A stretch of DNA of 64,000 nucleotides from Diplocarpon mali (taxonomy: Eukaryota; Ascomycota; Leotiomycetes; Helotiales; Drepanopezizaceae). Positions 34,865 to 46,167 of this stretch are shown here, one piece after another. Each line of letters starts with the position of its first letter. Position 1 is the first letter of the stretch. The notes below the pieces were generated by a model that saw only the letters and a program-made list of their open reading frames with translations, did no database searches and was not told where the DNA came from. The translations under genes were made by a program, and so were the position numbers. The stretch is from positions 19,226-83,225 of the forward strand of contig JAENRP010000188.1 of the NCBI GenBank assembly GCA_024741835.1, in the 5' to 3' direction.

Positions 34865-35996
34865 TAAGAAAAGATCAACTTAACCTCTGCTAAGAAGCTT
34901 AATATCTACCTCCTTTAGAATTGTCATTTCGAACTGCCTTAAGCAACTTAATCTCTTAATCTCAACTTCTACTACAAACTGCCCTAAGCAACTCGTATAT
35001 AGCGCCTAGATCTTATTAATCTAGTTTTCAAAGGAAGCTGAAAAACGACCTTTAAATACGAGATTAGCTTGTTTTTTCGACCCCTTACCTACTCCATTTT
35101 GCAAACGGAAATTCACCTTCAATTTCAATTCGAAAAGAAAAAAAAATTTATTTACTATATCCTCGCTTTGCTAGCGTAGGCTACTACCTAGAGTAGTATA
35201 ATAACTTTTCTCTTCTTAACTCTCTTCCTCTCTTATAAATACTCTATACTACTCTTTTTTATCGACCTTATACTTATTAATAACTCTCCTTATACTCTTC
35301 AATAACTCTCCTTATACTCTTTAAAGCTCCTCACTCCTTCCTTTGAAACCCTTGAATATAACTCGACTCTTTAAAGACCCCTCCTTGCGAATAAGTTATC
35401 GACCTTCTTTATACTCCTTATCGACCTATACTTATCGACTCTTCCTTATACTCTTCAAAGCTCCTCACTCCTTCCTTCGAAACCCTCGAATATAACTCGA
35501 CTCTTTAAAGACCCCTCCTTGCGAATAAGTTATCGACCTTCTTTATACTCCTTATCGACCTATACTTATCGACTCTTCCTTATACTCTTCAAAGCTCCTC
35601 ACTCCTTTCTTCTTATACTTAGGTACAAACTAGGGGACTTATACCTATATATATATATAAAGACTTAGTTAGCCTTAATAGGTTATACTATACCGTTTAG
35701 GACTAGGTCAACTTTAGTAGAGTAATAAGCTTTAAACCCTACTTCCTTAGATTTGCACTACACCCCTTCTTATATAACCTTATTGCAACTCTTAATTAGT
35801 AAAGAGATATAATTCTAAAGTAAAACCTTCTCTCTTAAGATTTATAAACCTATAATACCTTAATATATACTTTACTAAAAGGCTTTAAGAATATATATAG
35901 CTTTACCTATACTAATCTTCTCCCTTTTAAATAGGTTACTATTTAGCATTAGGTCCCTTTAAATTAAACTAGATAATATAAGAAGAGTTAGTACTT
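34865..35996 (+). other. Gypsy-B leader with 134-bp tandem repeat
   Basis: No gene. From about 35315 to 35605 a 134-bp unit occurs about 2.2 times; AAAGCTCCTCACTCC recurs at 35323, 35457 and 35591. The unit has internal repeats of the type CTTATACTC and TTATCGAC. The whole leader is CT-rich. Such a region could be a packaging or translation-control leader, but that is a guess. Confidence 0.7.
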
Positions 35997-37420
35997 ATGA
36001 CCTCTAATCTTATACCACTTAAAAGAAATAAAAGGTTAATTGTACCTTTACTACTAGGCCTTATTACTATCAGTTCTATAGGCCTTATTACTACTAGTTC
36101 TATAGGCCTTACTGCTAACCCTAGTCCTAGAGATATTCCTCCTCTTAAGCCTACTTAAGAAGAAACCTCCCTTAATACAGATTTTACTCCTAGGTTTAGC
36201 CTATAAGTAGATTTTCAAAATACCCTATTACTATTAATTAAAGTTAAGGAAGAAGATACGCTTTCCTTAATAATATCTACCTTTACTATATCGGCCCCTC
36301 TTTTCTTAGCTGCTTAATAGGCTGAAATCGCGAATCTTATTAGCGCTACTATAGCTACTGCTCTTTAAAATAATACTATCGCCCCTTTTTCCTTAAGTAC
36401 TAGTCCTTAGAATACTTAGTCCTTTACTGCCGACTTACTGCCTCCTTTAGACTATTACCTCTTAATCATCCGACCTTTAGTCTTAGCTATCAACCCTTAT
36501 TAGATTAAGTACCTTTAAATCCATTTTAGCAACTATTAAGGCGAAATCACTTATAACGCTTAAAAGATAATTATAAAGGTATTTATTTAAAAGTACTTAA
36601 GCAACTTTACTTTAAAAAAGGATTAGATTACTACTTACTTTAAGTTTATAATAGGTAAAGCTTAAAACCTAATCCTATAATATATAGATCCTATCTTTAC
36701 TAATAAGTTTATATATACTATTAATATCCTTAAGGTCTTAAATTAGAGGTTCTTTAATTATAATTATATTTAGTTTACTAAGCTTAAATATAATAGGCTA
36801 ATTATAGGTTTAATATTATATAATAAGTTCTAATCTAAGTTTATTACCTTTACTATAGCTAATAAGATTGATTAATTTTACTAATTTGATAACATTTATA
36901 AAAAGGTCTCCTTAGCTTTAAAGAACAACCTTTAAGTAGAGAAGTATAAAATAAATAATAATTATACTACTTTAGATAAGTTCTTAGTTATTATAGACCG
37001 CAAGACTTATAATATTAAGTAAAAAGAAGCCTATAACGCTTAATAAATCGCCTTTGCTATTGCATTCTCCCTTTTAAAGGACTGCGTCCTTAGTATATTG
37101 AAAAGGGAGTTATAAAGACCTATAGCTATAGCTACCTCCTTAGCTCCTTATACTCGTTCCCCTTTGCCAGCGGCCTATTAAGAAGGGTCTGCTAGCCTAA
37201 AGCTATTATCTAGTCTCTACTATAATTGCAAAGCCTTTAATTATTATATAATAGATTGCCTTAAGCTAAAGAAATAAGGTAAGTTTATAATAGCTAAAGT
37301 TAAGATGGAAAATGACCTACTATTAGGAAACTGCTAAGCTATAGTAAAGACTCTTATTATAGTATAGGTTATAATTTATAAAAAGACTTAGATTTTGATT
37401 CCTGCTTATTAATAGGCGGC
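35997..37420 (+). pseudogene. gag: Gypsy-B gag relic
   Basis: The frame starts at ATG 35997 (MTSNLIPLKRNKR). A near-tandem peptide LITISSIGLITTSSIGL is near the N-terminus. An in-frame palindromic motif lies at 36186-36208 (F-T-P-R-F-S-L-Q-V). The capsid-like part has INPYQIKYLQIHFSNYQGE and later QKYLSNFTLKKDQITTYFKF. A damaged CCHC knuckle YYNCKAFNYYIIDC is at about 37220-37262; each missing Cys or His is one transition away. This is the structural protein of the element. It is broken by many TAA/TAG codons. Confidence 0.75.
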
Positions 37421-37960
37421 CGCTAGTTTTTAATTTTTATAAAACTAGCTTAAAATGGATTATTTATTAAAACAGTTACCTATATTAATAGTAGAGCTAA
37501 TATTTTTAGTATTATTAAAACGTCTTTAGTATACTAGCTCTTTTAAAGACTTAGGGTAAAGTTTATTAAACTGCTTAAACCGATTATCCCTATTGGCTAT
37601 AATAGCCTTAAGGGAGAAACCATTCGATTTACTATCTTACTTACCCTTATAATTAATAGGCGATAAATAAACTTCTCTTTCCTAATTATAAGCTTAAAAG
37701 CAATTGACGTTTTAATTAGTAAGAAGTTCCTAGAGTACTATAACTTTAAATAATCTTATAGAAAGGGGAAAAATAGTATCTTTTAGCCTAAAGATATACC
37801 TATTATCTCTTACTTTAATTAATATATATTAATTGATCTTTTACAATTAATAAAACCCTTAATAGCTTAGTAAGACGTCGATTATTAAGCAGCTATAATA
37901 GATGCTGAGGATAAAGACCTAAGAATGGCCTAAGCCTAGCTCTTGGTGCTAGTAAGTAAT
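37421..37960 (+). pseudogene. pro: Gypsy-B protease region relic
   Basis: Between the zinc knuckle and reverse transcriptase, where the aspartic protease of Ty3/Gypsy elements lies. Stop density is high and I could not identify the catalytic Asp-Thr-Gly, so the call rests on position. The segment is also present in the fragment at 7887-8768. Confidence 0.4.
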
Positions 37961-37972
37961 AACTCGAATTCT

Positions 37973-38040
37973 ACTCCTAGGCCTAGCCTGCGAGTAAAAA
38001 CTGCGAACTCGAATTCTACTCCTAGGCCTAGCTTGCGAGT
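37973..38040. repeat. Two in-frame palindromic motifs before Gypsy-B reverse transcriptase
   Basis: Copies at 37973-37995 and 38018-38040, 45 bp apart. In the plus-strand frame 37943-38185 they read N-S-N-S-T-P-R-P-S-L-R-V twice. This frame is open, so the peptide is directly visible. They sit in the linker between protease and polymerase. Confidence 0.85.
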
Positions 38041-38199
38041 AGCCTCTTATAAATCTAAGGATAGTAGTTTCTTTAAAGACTTGAAAAGAGATTTGAACTA
38101 TATAAAGAAGGCCTTACTAAGAGTATTAAACCTCTTGCTTCCTCTTTTAATAAAGAGAAACGCTCTTTTGAAAATAGCTTATTAGATTAGCCTAATCTT

Positions 38200-39890
38200 A
38201 GCCTTAGCAATCAGTGCCCTCTACTACTACTTTATAATTAAAGTAAGATAAGTTATATAAACTTAAGAACTAGCGCTTAAAGAGTTTATATTTATAAGCT
38301 CTATTTATAATCTAGACTGAGAAATCAATCGCTAAGAATTGGCTAGGCAATTTGAAATTAGCTCCCTTAGCCTTAGTTTAGCATTATAAGTTAAGTATAA
38401 GAGTAATAATAAGCTAATAGATTAGAAGCTCCTGTCTTAGTACGCTAAGTTTAAGAATATCTTTAATTGCTAGGCCTTTGATTAGCTGCCGAAACCTAAG
38501 CTAAGGGTAAATTATAAAATCAAGCTAATAGGTAAGAATAACTTAATAATCGAACCTTTTTACCGCCTAACTAACGAATAGCTTTTAAAGGTCAAGAGCT
38601 ATATTCTTAAGAACTTATATAAAGGATTTATTAAAGCTTTAAGTTCCCTTTAGGTAGCCCTAATCCTCTTTATTAGAAAAGCTAATAGCTCCTTATATTT
38701 ATATATCGATTATTAGAAACTGAACGCTTTAATAAAGAAAGACCCCTATCTGATTCCACTTATTAATAAGATAATAGCATATATATTAAAAGCTTGTATT
38801 TTTATAAAAATCGATATATAATAAGCCTTCTACTATATTCGCATATTAGTTAATACTAAGGACCTAACTACCTTTTATATGCGCTATAGGACTTATAAGT
38901 ATAAGGTTTTGCCATTCGAGCTAATAAATAGGCCTATTACCTTTTAAAGGTTTATTAATAATATTCTCCTTAATTATCTTAACGATTTCTACTCTACTTA
39001 CTTAAATAATATTCTAATCTATTTAAAAAACTCCCTTAACTATAAGATTTATATTAAGAAGATCTTAGGAATTCTTTAATACTATAGCCTTTAAGCAAAT
39101 ATTAAGAAAAGCGAGTTTAAGGTTACTAAGACTAAGTTCCTAGGGTTTATTATTAAAGTTTATAAAATTAAGGTAGACCCTACTAAGGTCTTAGTTATTT
39201 AGAAGTAGAAATACGCTAAGAATATACGCAGTATATAAAGCTTCCTAGGGTTTTATAACTTTTACCGAAGGTTCATTCAAGGCTATAGTCGTATCTGCCG
39301 ACCTTTAATAGCTCTTATAGGAAACGTTCCTTTTAATTTTAATAACGCTTATAAGAAAGCTTAAGAAGCTTTGCATACAAGGCTTTAAACGACCCTAATT
39401 TTATACTACTATTACCTTTAAAAGCAGATAAGGCTTAAGACCGACGCCTCCGATAGCATAGTTGCTAGCGTACTCTTTTAACTCTAGGAAGATAAGAACT
39501 ACTACCTAATCGGGTACTTCTTAAAGACTATAAATGATATTAAGCTAAATTACCCTATTTATAATAAGGAGCTTCTAGCGATTTTTAGATCGTTCTATTA
39601 ATATAAGGCAAAGCTACTTAAGGCCTAGAAAATAGTATATATATATATAGATCATAAAGCCCTTAAGTACTTTATAATAACTAAGGACTTAATAGCCTAG
39701 TAAGCTCGCTAGGCGGAGTTCTTCGCTAACTTTAACTTCTTTATCATATACCAAATAGGCATAACGAATATACTAGCTAATATACTCTTATATTAAGACT
39801 AAGAGCTGACCCCTCTTAAGGCTAGGAAATAAGCTTTATACTACTAGCAGCTCTTACCTAACGATAAGCTCTCTATAGAAGTACTTGCTA
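38200..39890 (+). pseudogene. pol: Gypsy-B reverse transcriptase and RNase H relic
   Basis: Reads LYLYIDYRKLNALIKKDPYL (the conserved CIDYRKLN block) at about 38695-38755. FIKIDI and QAFYYIRI follow. Then comes TTFYMRYRTYKYKVLPFEL at about 38868-38925, and the catalytic box Y-L-N-N at 38999-39010 in place of Y-L-D-D. RNase H starts around 39430 with TDASDSIVA, continues through NYPIYNKELLAIFRSF and has DHKALKYF at about 39650. TAA/TAG codons stand for Gln, Trp and Arg. The closest group by these motifs is the chromovirus branch of Ty3/Gypsy. Confidence 0.85.
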
Positions 39891-39904
39891 TTAGAGGCGA
39901 TTCT

Positions 39905-39972
39905 ACTCCTAGGCCCGGCCTATAAGTGACTTTAGCGCAGATCAATTCCACTCCTAAGCCCGGCCTATAAGT
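39905..39972. repeat. Two in-frame palindromic motifs between RNase H and integrase of Gypsy-B
   Basis: Copies at 39905-39927 and 39950-39972, again 45 bp apart. The plus strand reads S-T-P-R-P-G-L-stop-V-T and S-T-P-K-P-G-L-stop-V-T, where the stop is TAA for an original CAA (Gln). Confidence 0.8.
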
Positions 39973-40009
39973 AACGATTATACCAATCGCGCTAATAGAG
40001 GCACCTACT

Positions 40010-41300
40010 AACCTAATGTCTAAAGTCGAATATAATATAGCAAACTACTACATTATCGACAAGGTCATTTAAGCTAATAAGACCTCCCTTAAGCTATAGA
40101 AGTTCCGAGATAAGGCATAGAGCTATAGCCTTAATTACGAACTCAGCTAAGGCAAACTCTTTTTTTAAAGTAGACTTATTATACTATTATAACCTCTGGA
40201 ACTATAAATAGCCTTAATTCGTTATATATATAAGTAACCTTGCGTCGCATACGCTGGAATCAGGAAAACAAGGCTTCTAATAGGAAGAAAATACTATTAG
40301 AAAAGCCTTAGTAGTAATGTTAGTACTTATATTTAGAACTATTATTATTTAAGAATGAAAGCTCGTTATAATAAAACCCTAGGTTTCCTATAACCCTTGC
40401 CAATTTCCGAACAAGTATACTAACACTTGACTATGGATTTTACAAAGCTCCTGCTTAATAAACTCGGCTACGACTTTGTATTAGTAATAATAGACCGATT
40501 ATTAAAGAAGGCAGTATCGATCCTATACTATAAGATAGTTAATGCAAAAGGCCTTGCAGAGTTGTTTTTAATTCATTAGATATACTATTTTAGTATACCT
40601 AACTCGATTCTATTAGATAGAGGCGCCTAATTCATCTCTTCCTTTTAAAAAGAGCTCTATCGGATACTAGATATAAAGGTTAAGCTAACTATAGCCTATA
40701 ACCTTAATATCAATAGCCAAATTAAAATTATGAATTAGTACTTAAAATAACGCCTTAGACCGTTCTACTTATACTACTAAGATAATTAGAGTCGTCTCTT
40801 GCTTTTAATAGATATTGCCTAATTGACCTTGCCTTATAAATCCTTAAGGCAAATTTCCCCTTTTTAAGTGCTAAACAGCTATAAAGCTCGCTTATCTTAG
40901 AATTTAATTAACCTAAAGCCTTTATAGATAGCAATTAAGAGATTAAATTGTAAAACGGCGCTTTATATAACTATTAGAGCTTTAAAAGTAGTCTAATTCG
41001 CTTAATTATCTCTTTAAGTATAATAGGCTAAAATGAAATAGCTTGCAGATCTCTACTGCTAGCTAGTTAATTAGACTATAGGAGATAATATGCTAATTAG
41101 TACTAAAAATTGGAAACTAAACCGGCCGAGCCGAAAGCTCTTTAATAAGTGGTATAGCCTAGTAAAAGTACTAGAAAAGCTAAGAGAAAGCTAGAAGTTA
41201 CAATTGCCTAATTCGCTCTATTCGATCTACCTTATATTCTACTCCCACTTATTGCGAAAATATATTCCTAACCTTTTACTAGGCTAAGCTTAGGAACCTC
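40010..41300 (+). pseudogene. int: Gypsy-B integrase relic
   Basis: N-terminal zinc-binding region damaged (NVSTYIQNYYYLRM in place of a C-x2-C segment). In the core, the first Asp is in LTMDFTKLL (about 40430) and the second in LLDRGAQFIS (about 40610). The Glu region reads NINSQIKIMNQYLKQRL (about 40710-40760), with Glu replaced by Lys. GPY/F-like C-terminal part: NWKLNRPSRKLFNKW (about 41110). The order is that of Ty3/Gypsy integrase. Confidence 0.8.
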
Positions 41301-41324
41301 CTGCCTTAATTAAAGTACTATTAG

Positions 41325-41600
41325 AATAAGAAGAGTAGGAGATAGAAGAAATAATTGGATCTTGTATTTAAGTTAAGAAGCTTAAATATTAAATTAAGTA
41401 AAAAGGAGCTGATAAAGACCTCGAATAGTACCTATGCTCTAATACTATAATAGCGCTATATGCTATTTGAGATTTCCATCTAAAGAACCCTTAAGCTAAA
41501 GGGCCACTAAGGGTGCTATTAAGCTGGCTTAGGTCATATAATAATAGAGTTGACGATTATAAGGACTTAAAGGATAATACACCTATAGATACAATTGTGC
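41325..41600 (+). pseudogene. Gypsy-B chromodomain at integrase C-terminus
   Basis: Reads EQEIEEIIGSCIQVKKLKYQ, then KQKGADKDLEQY, then a C-terminal D-F-H-L-K-N-P-Q-A-K-G-P segment. This matches the chromodomain layout of chromoviruses (E-x-E-x-E-x-I, K-Y-x-V-K-W-K-G, then W and D-F-H). Chromodomains can direct integration to heterochromatin, which fits the nesting here; that link is inference. Confidence 0.8.
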
Positions 41601-41613
41601 AAGCGCAGTTTTT

Positions 41614-41873
41614 CAAAAGGGGAGGGTAGTATTACGGCTATATCATATGCATAGTTATATTACGTAGCGAAGTCAGGTGCACGCTAAGGTAGCGAGGTGG
41701 CTAAATCACGTGCACGCTAATGAAGCACCTGTACTTATTCTGGAGGAGCTCTACTAGAGACTCTCTCTTCTTCTTCATCTTTTCTTCTCTATTATATAGC
41801 GTACCTCTTGAGGTAATACAGTCAGCGTTACTCGATTATCGCCCCTCTATACGCTCCAGAGCAAGTCGTAATA
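41614..41873 (+). repeat. Gypsy-B polypurine tract and 3' LTR
   Basis: Polypurine tract AAAAGGGGAGGGTAG at 41615-41629; LTR 41630-41873 (244 bp). Of the three CACGTG boxes of the 5' LTR, one survives; the first two are changed to CATATG and TACGTA, by transitions. Right duplication ATTAA at 41874-41878. Confidence 0.92.
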
Positions 41874-41878
41874 ATTAA

Positions 41879-42880
41879 TTATACTGACTTTCTAATAATA
41901 GAGAATTCTTTAAACGATATTCTTTTAAGAATGCCCTTTATTTTAAAATCTCAGCTAATATTTAACTATCTTAGAAATAGTCTTATAAAAGCTAGTCTTT
42001 AGAATATAGATCGATCTTTAAAAGGATAAATAGCTACTATAGGAGATATAGTCGAATTTTAAAACGAGGTTTTAAAAAACAATTAGCTAGTATAAGGGCT
42101 AGGCTTAATACTAGTAAAGGAAGGCACCTAATAAAGAGTTATAATAAAAGGAAGGTAAGTCTGCCGATTTTAAATAATAGTAATTTAACCTACAGTCCTG
42201 GCTTAAGAGTCAAATCTGGAATTTTAAAAAATAGTACAATCGGCGTTTTATTAGATTAATAATTAAAAAAAAAGAAAAATAAAGTAGAAAAGAGGGTTTA
42301 TTTTATAAATTTCGATAATTTACTAATTATTTTAAAAAACCTAAAGACCACTTATAGGCCGGACTTATAAGTGAAAAATAATAAAATTACTAATAATATT
42401 TCTATTTATATACTTTAAATTGACGACTTAGAAAATCTTTTATTTATTTTTAAAAAGGCAAATTTAAACCGTTTTATAAGATTTGATAAAAAAGGAAAGA
42501 AGTAAAGAAGTATAGTACTAGCTAATATTCGAACTATATATAAAAGTAAGGCTAATAAAGTACAACTAATAGATTAGGGAATCTCTAATAGCTTAAAGCT
42601 TAAAGGCTTGAATAATTGGTTTGAATAAGATAAGAAGCTTCGACCTTTGAAACCGGGTGGCAAATTCGATAAGTTTATTATAAGTAGATTTTCTAATAAA
42701 TCTATTAGATATCGGCTAATAAAAGAGCATTTTAATATGCTAAAAATTAAAGATGATTTAATAAAGTAAGAAGGCAAACTACTTTATAAAACCTTAATAA
42801 ATCGAGAGGACGCTTTAGCTTTTAATTAAATAGAACTAGGCTAGATTCGAGAAGAAGTCATACCTTATATTAAAATTAAG
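41879..42880 (+). pseudogene. Gypsy-A copy 1 polyprotein linker before reverse transcriptase
   Basis: Continues the frame interrupted by Gypsy-B. In-frame motifs at 42188-42210 (N-L-T-Y-S-P-G-L-R-V) and 42350-42372 (T-T-Y-R-P-D-L-stop-V). The last part leads into the polymerase (LKPGGKFDKFIISRFSNKS). Protease should lie upstream but is not clear. The minus-strand open frame at 42574-42777 is a shadow. Confidence 0.65.
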
Positions 42881-44300
42881 ATAATACCTTATAAAGCTTA
42901 GTAAGAGAAAACATTTAAGGTCCTTAAAGCTCTTTAAGAAAAGGTAATCGAAATATTAAAAGATAGGCTAAAGCAAGGTATTCTCGAGTTCTGTAATAGC
43001 CCTTATAAAAACAAATGGTTCCTAATAGCTAAGAAAGAGAAGGGAACTTATAGACTAATAATAGCAATAGTAGAGATGAACCGAGTAACTATTAAGGATA
43101 CTAATATCCCTCCGAATATAGATAAGTTCTTAAATGAATTTATAGGATTAACTTATAGCTCTCTTATTAACTTCTTCTTTAGATATAACTAATTTATTCT
43201 TAATATTAAATCGAAAGATATAATAGCAATTCAAACCTCTCTTAAGCTACTTTAAATAATAAGATTACCTTAAGGGGCTATAAATTCGATTGCTTAATTT
43301 ATTTAAGTAATCTATAAAATACTAATAGATTATATACCTAATATTACGCTCCCTTATATAGACAATATAAGAGTAAAAGGATTAAGATCATTTTATAATT
43401 ATAAAGAAGTTCTTCTTAATATATAACGATTTATAATAAAACACATTTAGAACCTAAACTAAGTACTTATACGATTTAAAAGGGTAAGAGTAATAGTTAG
43501 TCTAAAGTTATAATACTATCTTTTATTAATAGAAATTATTAGTTTTATTACTAATTCCAATAGCCGAAGTCCTTAAAGGGCTAAAGTACTTAAAATCGAT
43601 AAATAGAAGAGGTATAATAATATAATAGAAGCTCGCGCGTTTATTAGCGTTATAGTATACTATTGTATTTAGATTAAGGATTTCGCTAAAAAGGCAGTAC
43701 CTATTTACGCCTTATTTTGAAAAGGGGCTAAGTTTCAATAAGAGGAACCTTAAATAGAGGCTATAAAACAACTAAAGCAAGCGTTGCTTAAAGTGCTATA
43801 TTTGATTAAAATAGACTATAGAGCTAACGCTAGGCTAATTATATTAATAGTTGATATAAGCTTAATTAAATAGGATACTATCCTTTAATAAGCTAATAGC
43901 TAATAGAAAAGACATCTAGCTTGCTTTAAAAGTGGTCTTTAGAATCTAGTAGAGATAAAGTATAATGCTATTAAATAGGAATGCAAAGGCGCTTTAAAAG
44001 CAATAAAAAAGATAAGAAGCGACCTCTATAGCACTTACTTTATCCTTAAAACTAATACTAAAGTGCTAGTAGAATAATTGAATAAAGCTGCAAGTGACCT
44101 ACTAAGAGCCTTGCTAATAAAATAGATTACTTAAATAAGACTAATAGACTTTAAAGTCAAATATATTCTAAGAATAAAAAATACTATTACTAATAGCCTT
44201 TTAAAAAGAACTTATCCCTACCCCTTTAATTTAATTAAAGAAGATAAAATAGATATTAATAAGTAGGTAGAAAACGAAGTTGATTATCTATTAATATATT
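42881..44300 (+). pseudogene. pol: Gypsy-A copy 1 reverse transcriptase and RNase H relic
   Basis: Reads GILEFCNSPYKNKWFLIAKK and then EKGTYRLIIAIVEMNRVTIKD (about 42975-43110), the fungal Gypsy polymerase N-terminus. The catalytic box is Y-I-D-N at 43355-43366, followed by IRVKG. The connection and RNase H show EARAFISVIVYYCIQIKDFA (about 43625-43685) and DISLIKQDTILQQ (about 43850-43890). Most of the frame can be followed with TAA/TAG read as Gln or Trp. The enzyme would copy the element RNA into DNA. Confidence 0.85.
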
Positions 44301-44309
44301 GCCTTAAAG

Positions 44310-45830
44310 GGACTCGACTCGCAGTCCTAGCTTATAAGTTAAATAAGAGAATTTTATCACTTAACTACTTAAGTAACTTTAAAGAAATCGCAAAATTTTT
44401 AATTACGCTTAAATAACTAAAGACAGTTTCTCTTAAGGATTTTCAAAAGTTCAAAGCTAAAGCTCTGATTTATTTAATATAAAGAAGGCGGTTATTTAAA
44501 AGGAGCAATAACTCATTTCCTATATAACTCTATTTAAATAATAATAAACTATAAGCTAAGGCTATTTAAGATATTTATAAGGAGATAGGCTACTAAAGGG
44601 CTAAGTCTACTTATTATTAGCTCTTAAGAAAATTCTTTTAAAAAGGTTCTTTTAAAGATTGTAAAGCTTTTGTGAAAAGCTATATCCCTTATTAGAAACG
44701 AAAACCTAATTATAAAAAGAATCCCCTATTCCTAACCTAGACATTAGGCCTTTTTTATAAAATCAGCCTTAATATTATATAAGTACTAATTACTAAAAAT
44801 AGGATAATATATTTTATTCTAATAAAGGAAGACCTATTAGGATAGCCTAAAGGACGACCTTTAAGATCTGCTAACTTTAAATCTATTGCAAAGTTCCTTT
44901 AAAAAGACGTAGTCTATTGCTATAGACTTTTTAATAGATTAACTATTAATAGAGGCCTTAAAAACAAAGGAGTAGTTAAAGCTTTCTTGCGAAAATATAA
45001 TATTAAGCAGGTTCAAATCTTAGCATATAACTCAAAAGCTAATAGAGTAGTAGAACGAGGATACTATAATATTCTTAATAGTCTATCTAAAGTTACTTAT
45101 AAAGGATTTAAGGATTAGATAAAACACTTTTATAAAATACTCTTTACTTATTAAACGATAATTTATAAACCGATTAGAGTTATACTATTCTTTCTTATCT
45201 ATAGTAGAGAGGCATAGCTCCCTTTCAAATCTTAATAGCCTATTTAAAGATTATTCAACTATAGTCAAATTTAAAACTATTCCGATTTACTTATAATAAG
45301 ATGCTAATAACTTAAGCTCTAAGATATAGATATAGAAGAGATTATCTTATAAAAGAAACGATATTAGGAAAAAGCTAAGGAAGCGTAGGCTGCTTTTAAA
45401 GTACTTAAGACTCACCCTATTTAAAAAGATGATCTTATCCTAATTTATAATATTATAAGAAGTATTAATATATTATCAGATATTAAACTTAACTATTAAT
45501 AGCTTAGCCTATTTAAGGTTATATTTAAGTAAAAAGAAAAGGGATACTATTCTCTTTAAGAACTTAATAGAATCGATATTAAAGGAACCTTTATAGCTAA
45601 TCGATTAAGGTGCTTTTATTAATGCGATTAGACCTTATTCCTTTTAAAAGACGAATTAAAAATTGATATAACCTCCGAATCTTCTATAGGAACTAATAGT
45701 AATATAAGCAATTTTGAACTATTAGACAAAGACTAAGATTTTTCTAACTTAACCTATAAGCCAGTCCTATAAGTAAAGAATATTAAAATACCTAACTAAT
45801 CGCAACTTTAAATTATTATTCTTAAAATAT
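44310..45830 (+). pseudogene. int: Gypsy-A copy 1 integrase relic
   Basis: Starts after RNase H and a motif copy at 44317-44339, here read in a different phase. N-terminal region AIQDIYKEIGYQRAKSTYY, then SYIPYQKRKPN (zinc site with Cys lost). Core: PKGRPLRSANFKSIAKFL and LFNRLTINRGLKNKG, with the second Asp changed to Asn. AYNSKANRVVERGYYNILN follows, keeping the catalytic Glu (about 45030-45090). The C-terminal part continues to a motif at 45752-45774 (N-L-T-Y-K-P-V-L-stop-V), after which pol ends near 45830. I see no chromodomain. Confidence 0.8.
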
Positions 45831-46167
45831 CCGAAGAATATAAATAGGAATACTAAACGATTTCCTAGCTTATCAATTATCTTACCTTCCTTTAATCCTT
45901 ATTTTTACATTTTTAGTAAGGTTGCCTCCTTATTACTTAAGATATAGATCTTTTAAAATCACTTTAAATTCTTGCCTACTTTAACTTATTTTATATTCTT
46001 AATATTAGCCTTTAATTATAGCATTCCTATTACTTTCCTTAAATAATAAATAAAAAGTCTAATTTCCTTTATATATATATAGTAAACTTATTGCAGCTTA
46101 TATGCCCTTTTAATTCTTATACCTTATTAAACTCTCTTATTTATACTCCCTATCTTTTATAAGTAAT
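45831..46167 (+). promoter_or_regulatory. CT-rich stretch between integrase and ORF2
   Basis: No frame of note. Pyrimidine-rich blocks and a TATATATATAGT at about 46071-46082 precede the first ATG of ORF2. CT-rich leaders are common in front of expressed genes of filamentous fungi, so a separate promoter for ORF2 is possible. This is inference only. Confidence 0.3.

Larger units (their letters stand above)
34621..41873 (+). mobile_element. Gypsy-B: complete chromodomain-type Ty3/Gypsy element
   Basis: 7,253 bp between two 244-bp LTRs, flanked by the duplication ATTAA (34616-34620 and 41874-41878). Removing the element restores GATTATTAATTATAC, which matches GATCGTTAATTATAC in Gypsy-A copy 2 apart from two RIP-type transitions. 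Internal order: leader with a 134-bp tandem repeat, gag with zinc knuckle, protease, reverse transcriptase, RNase H, integrase, chromodomain, polypurine tract. All frames carry RIP-type stops. Confidence 0.92.
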
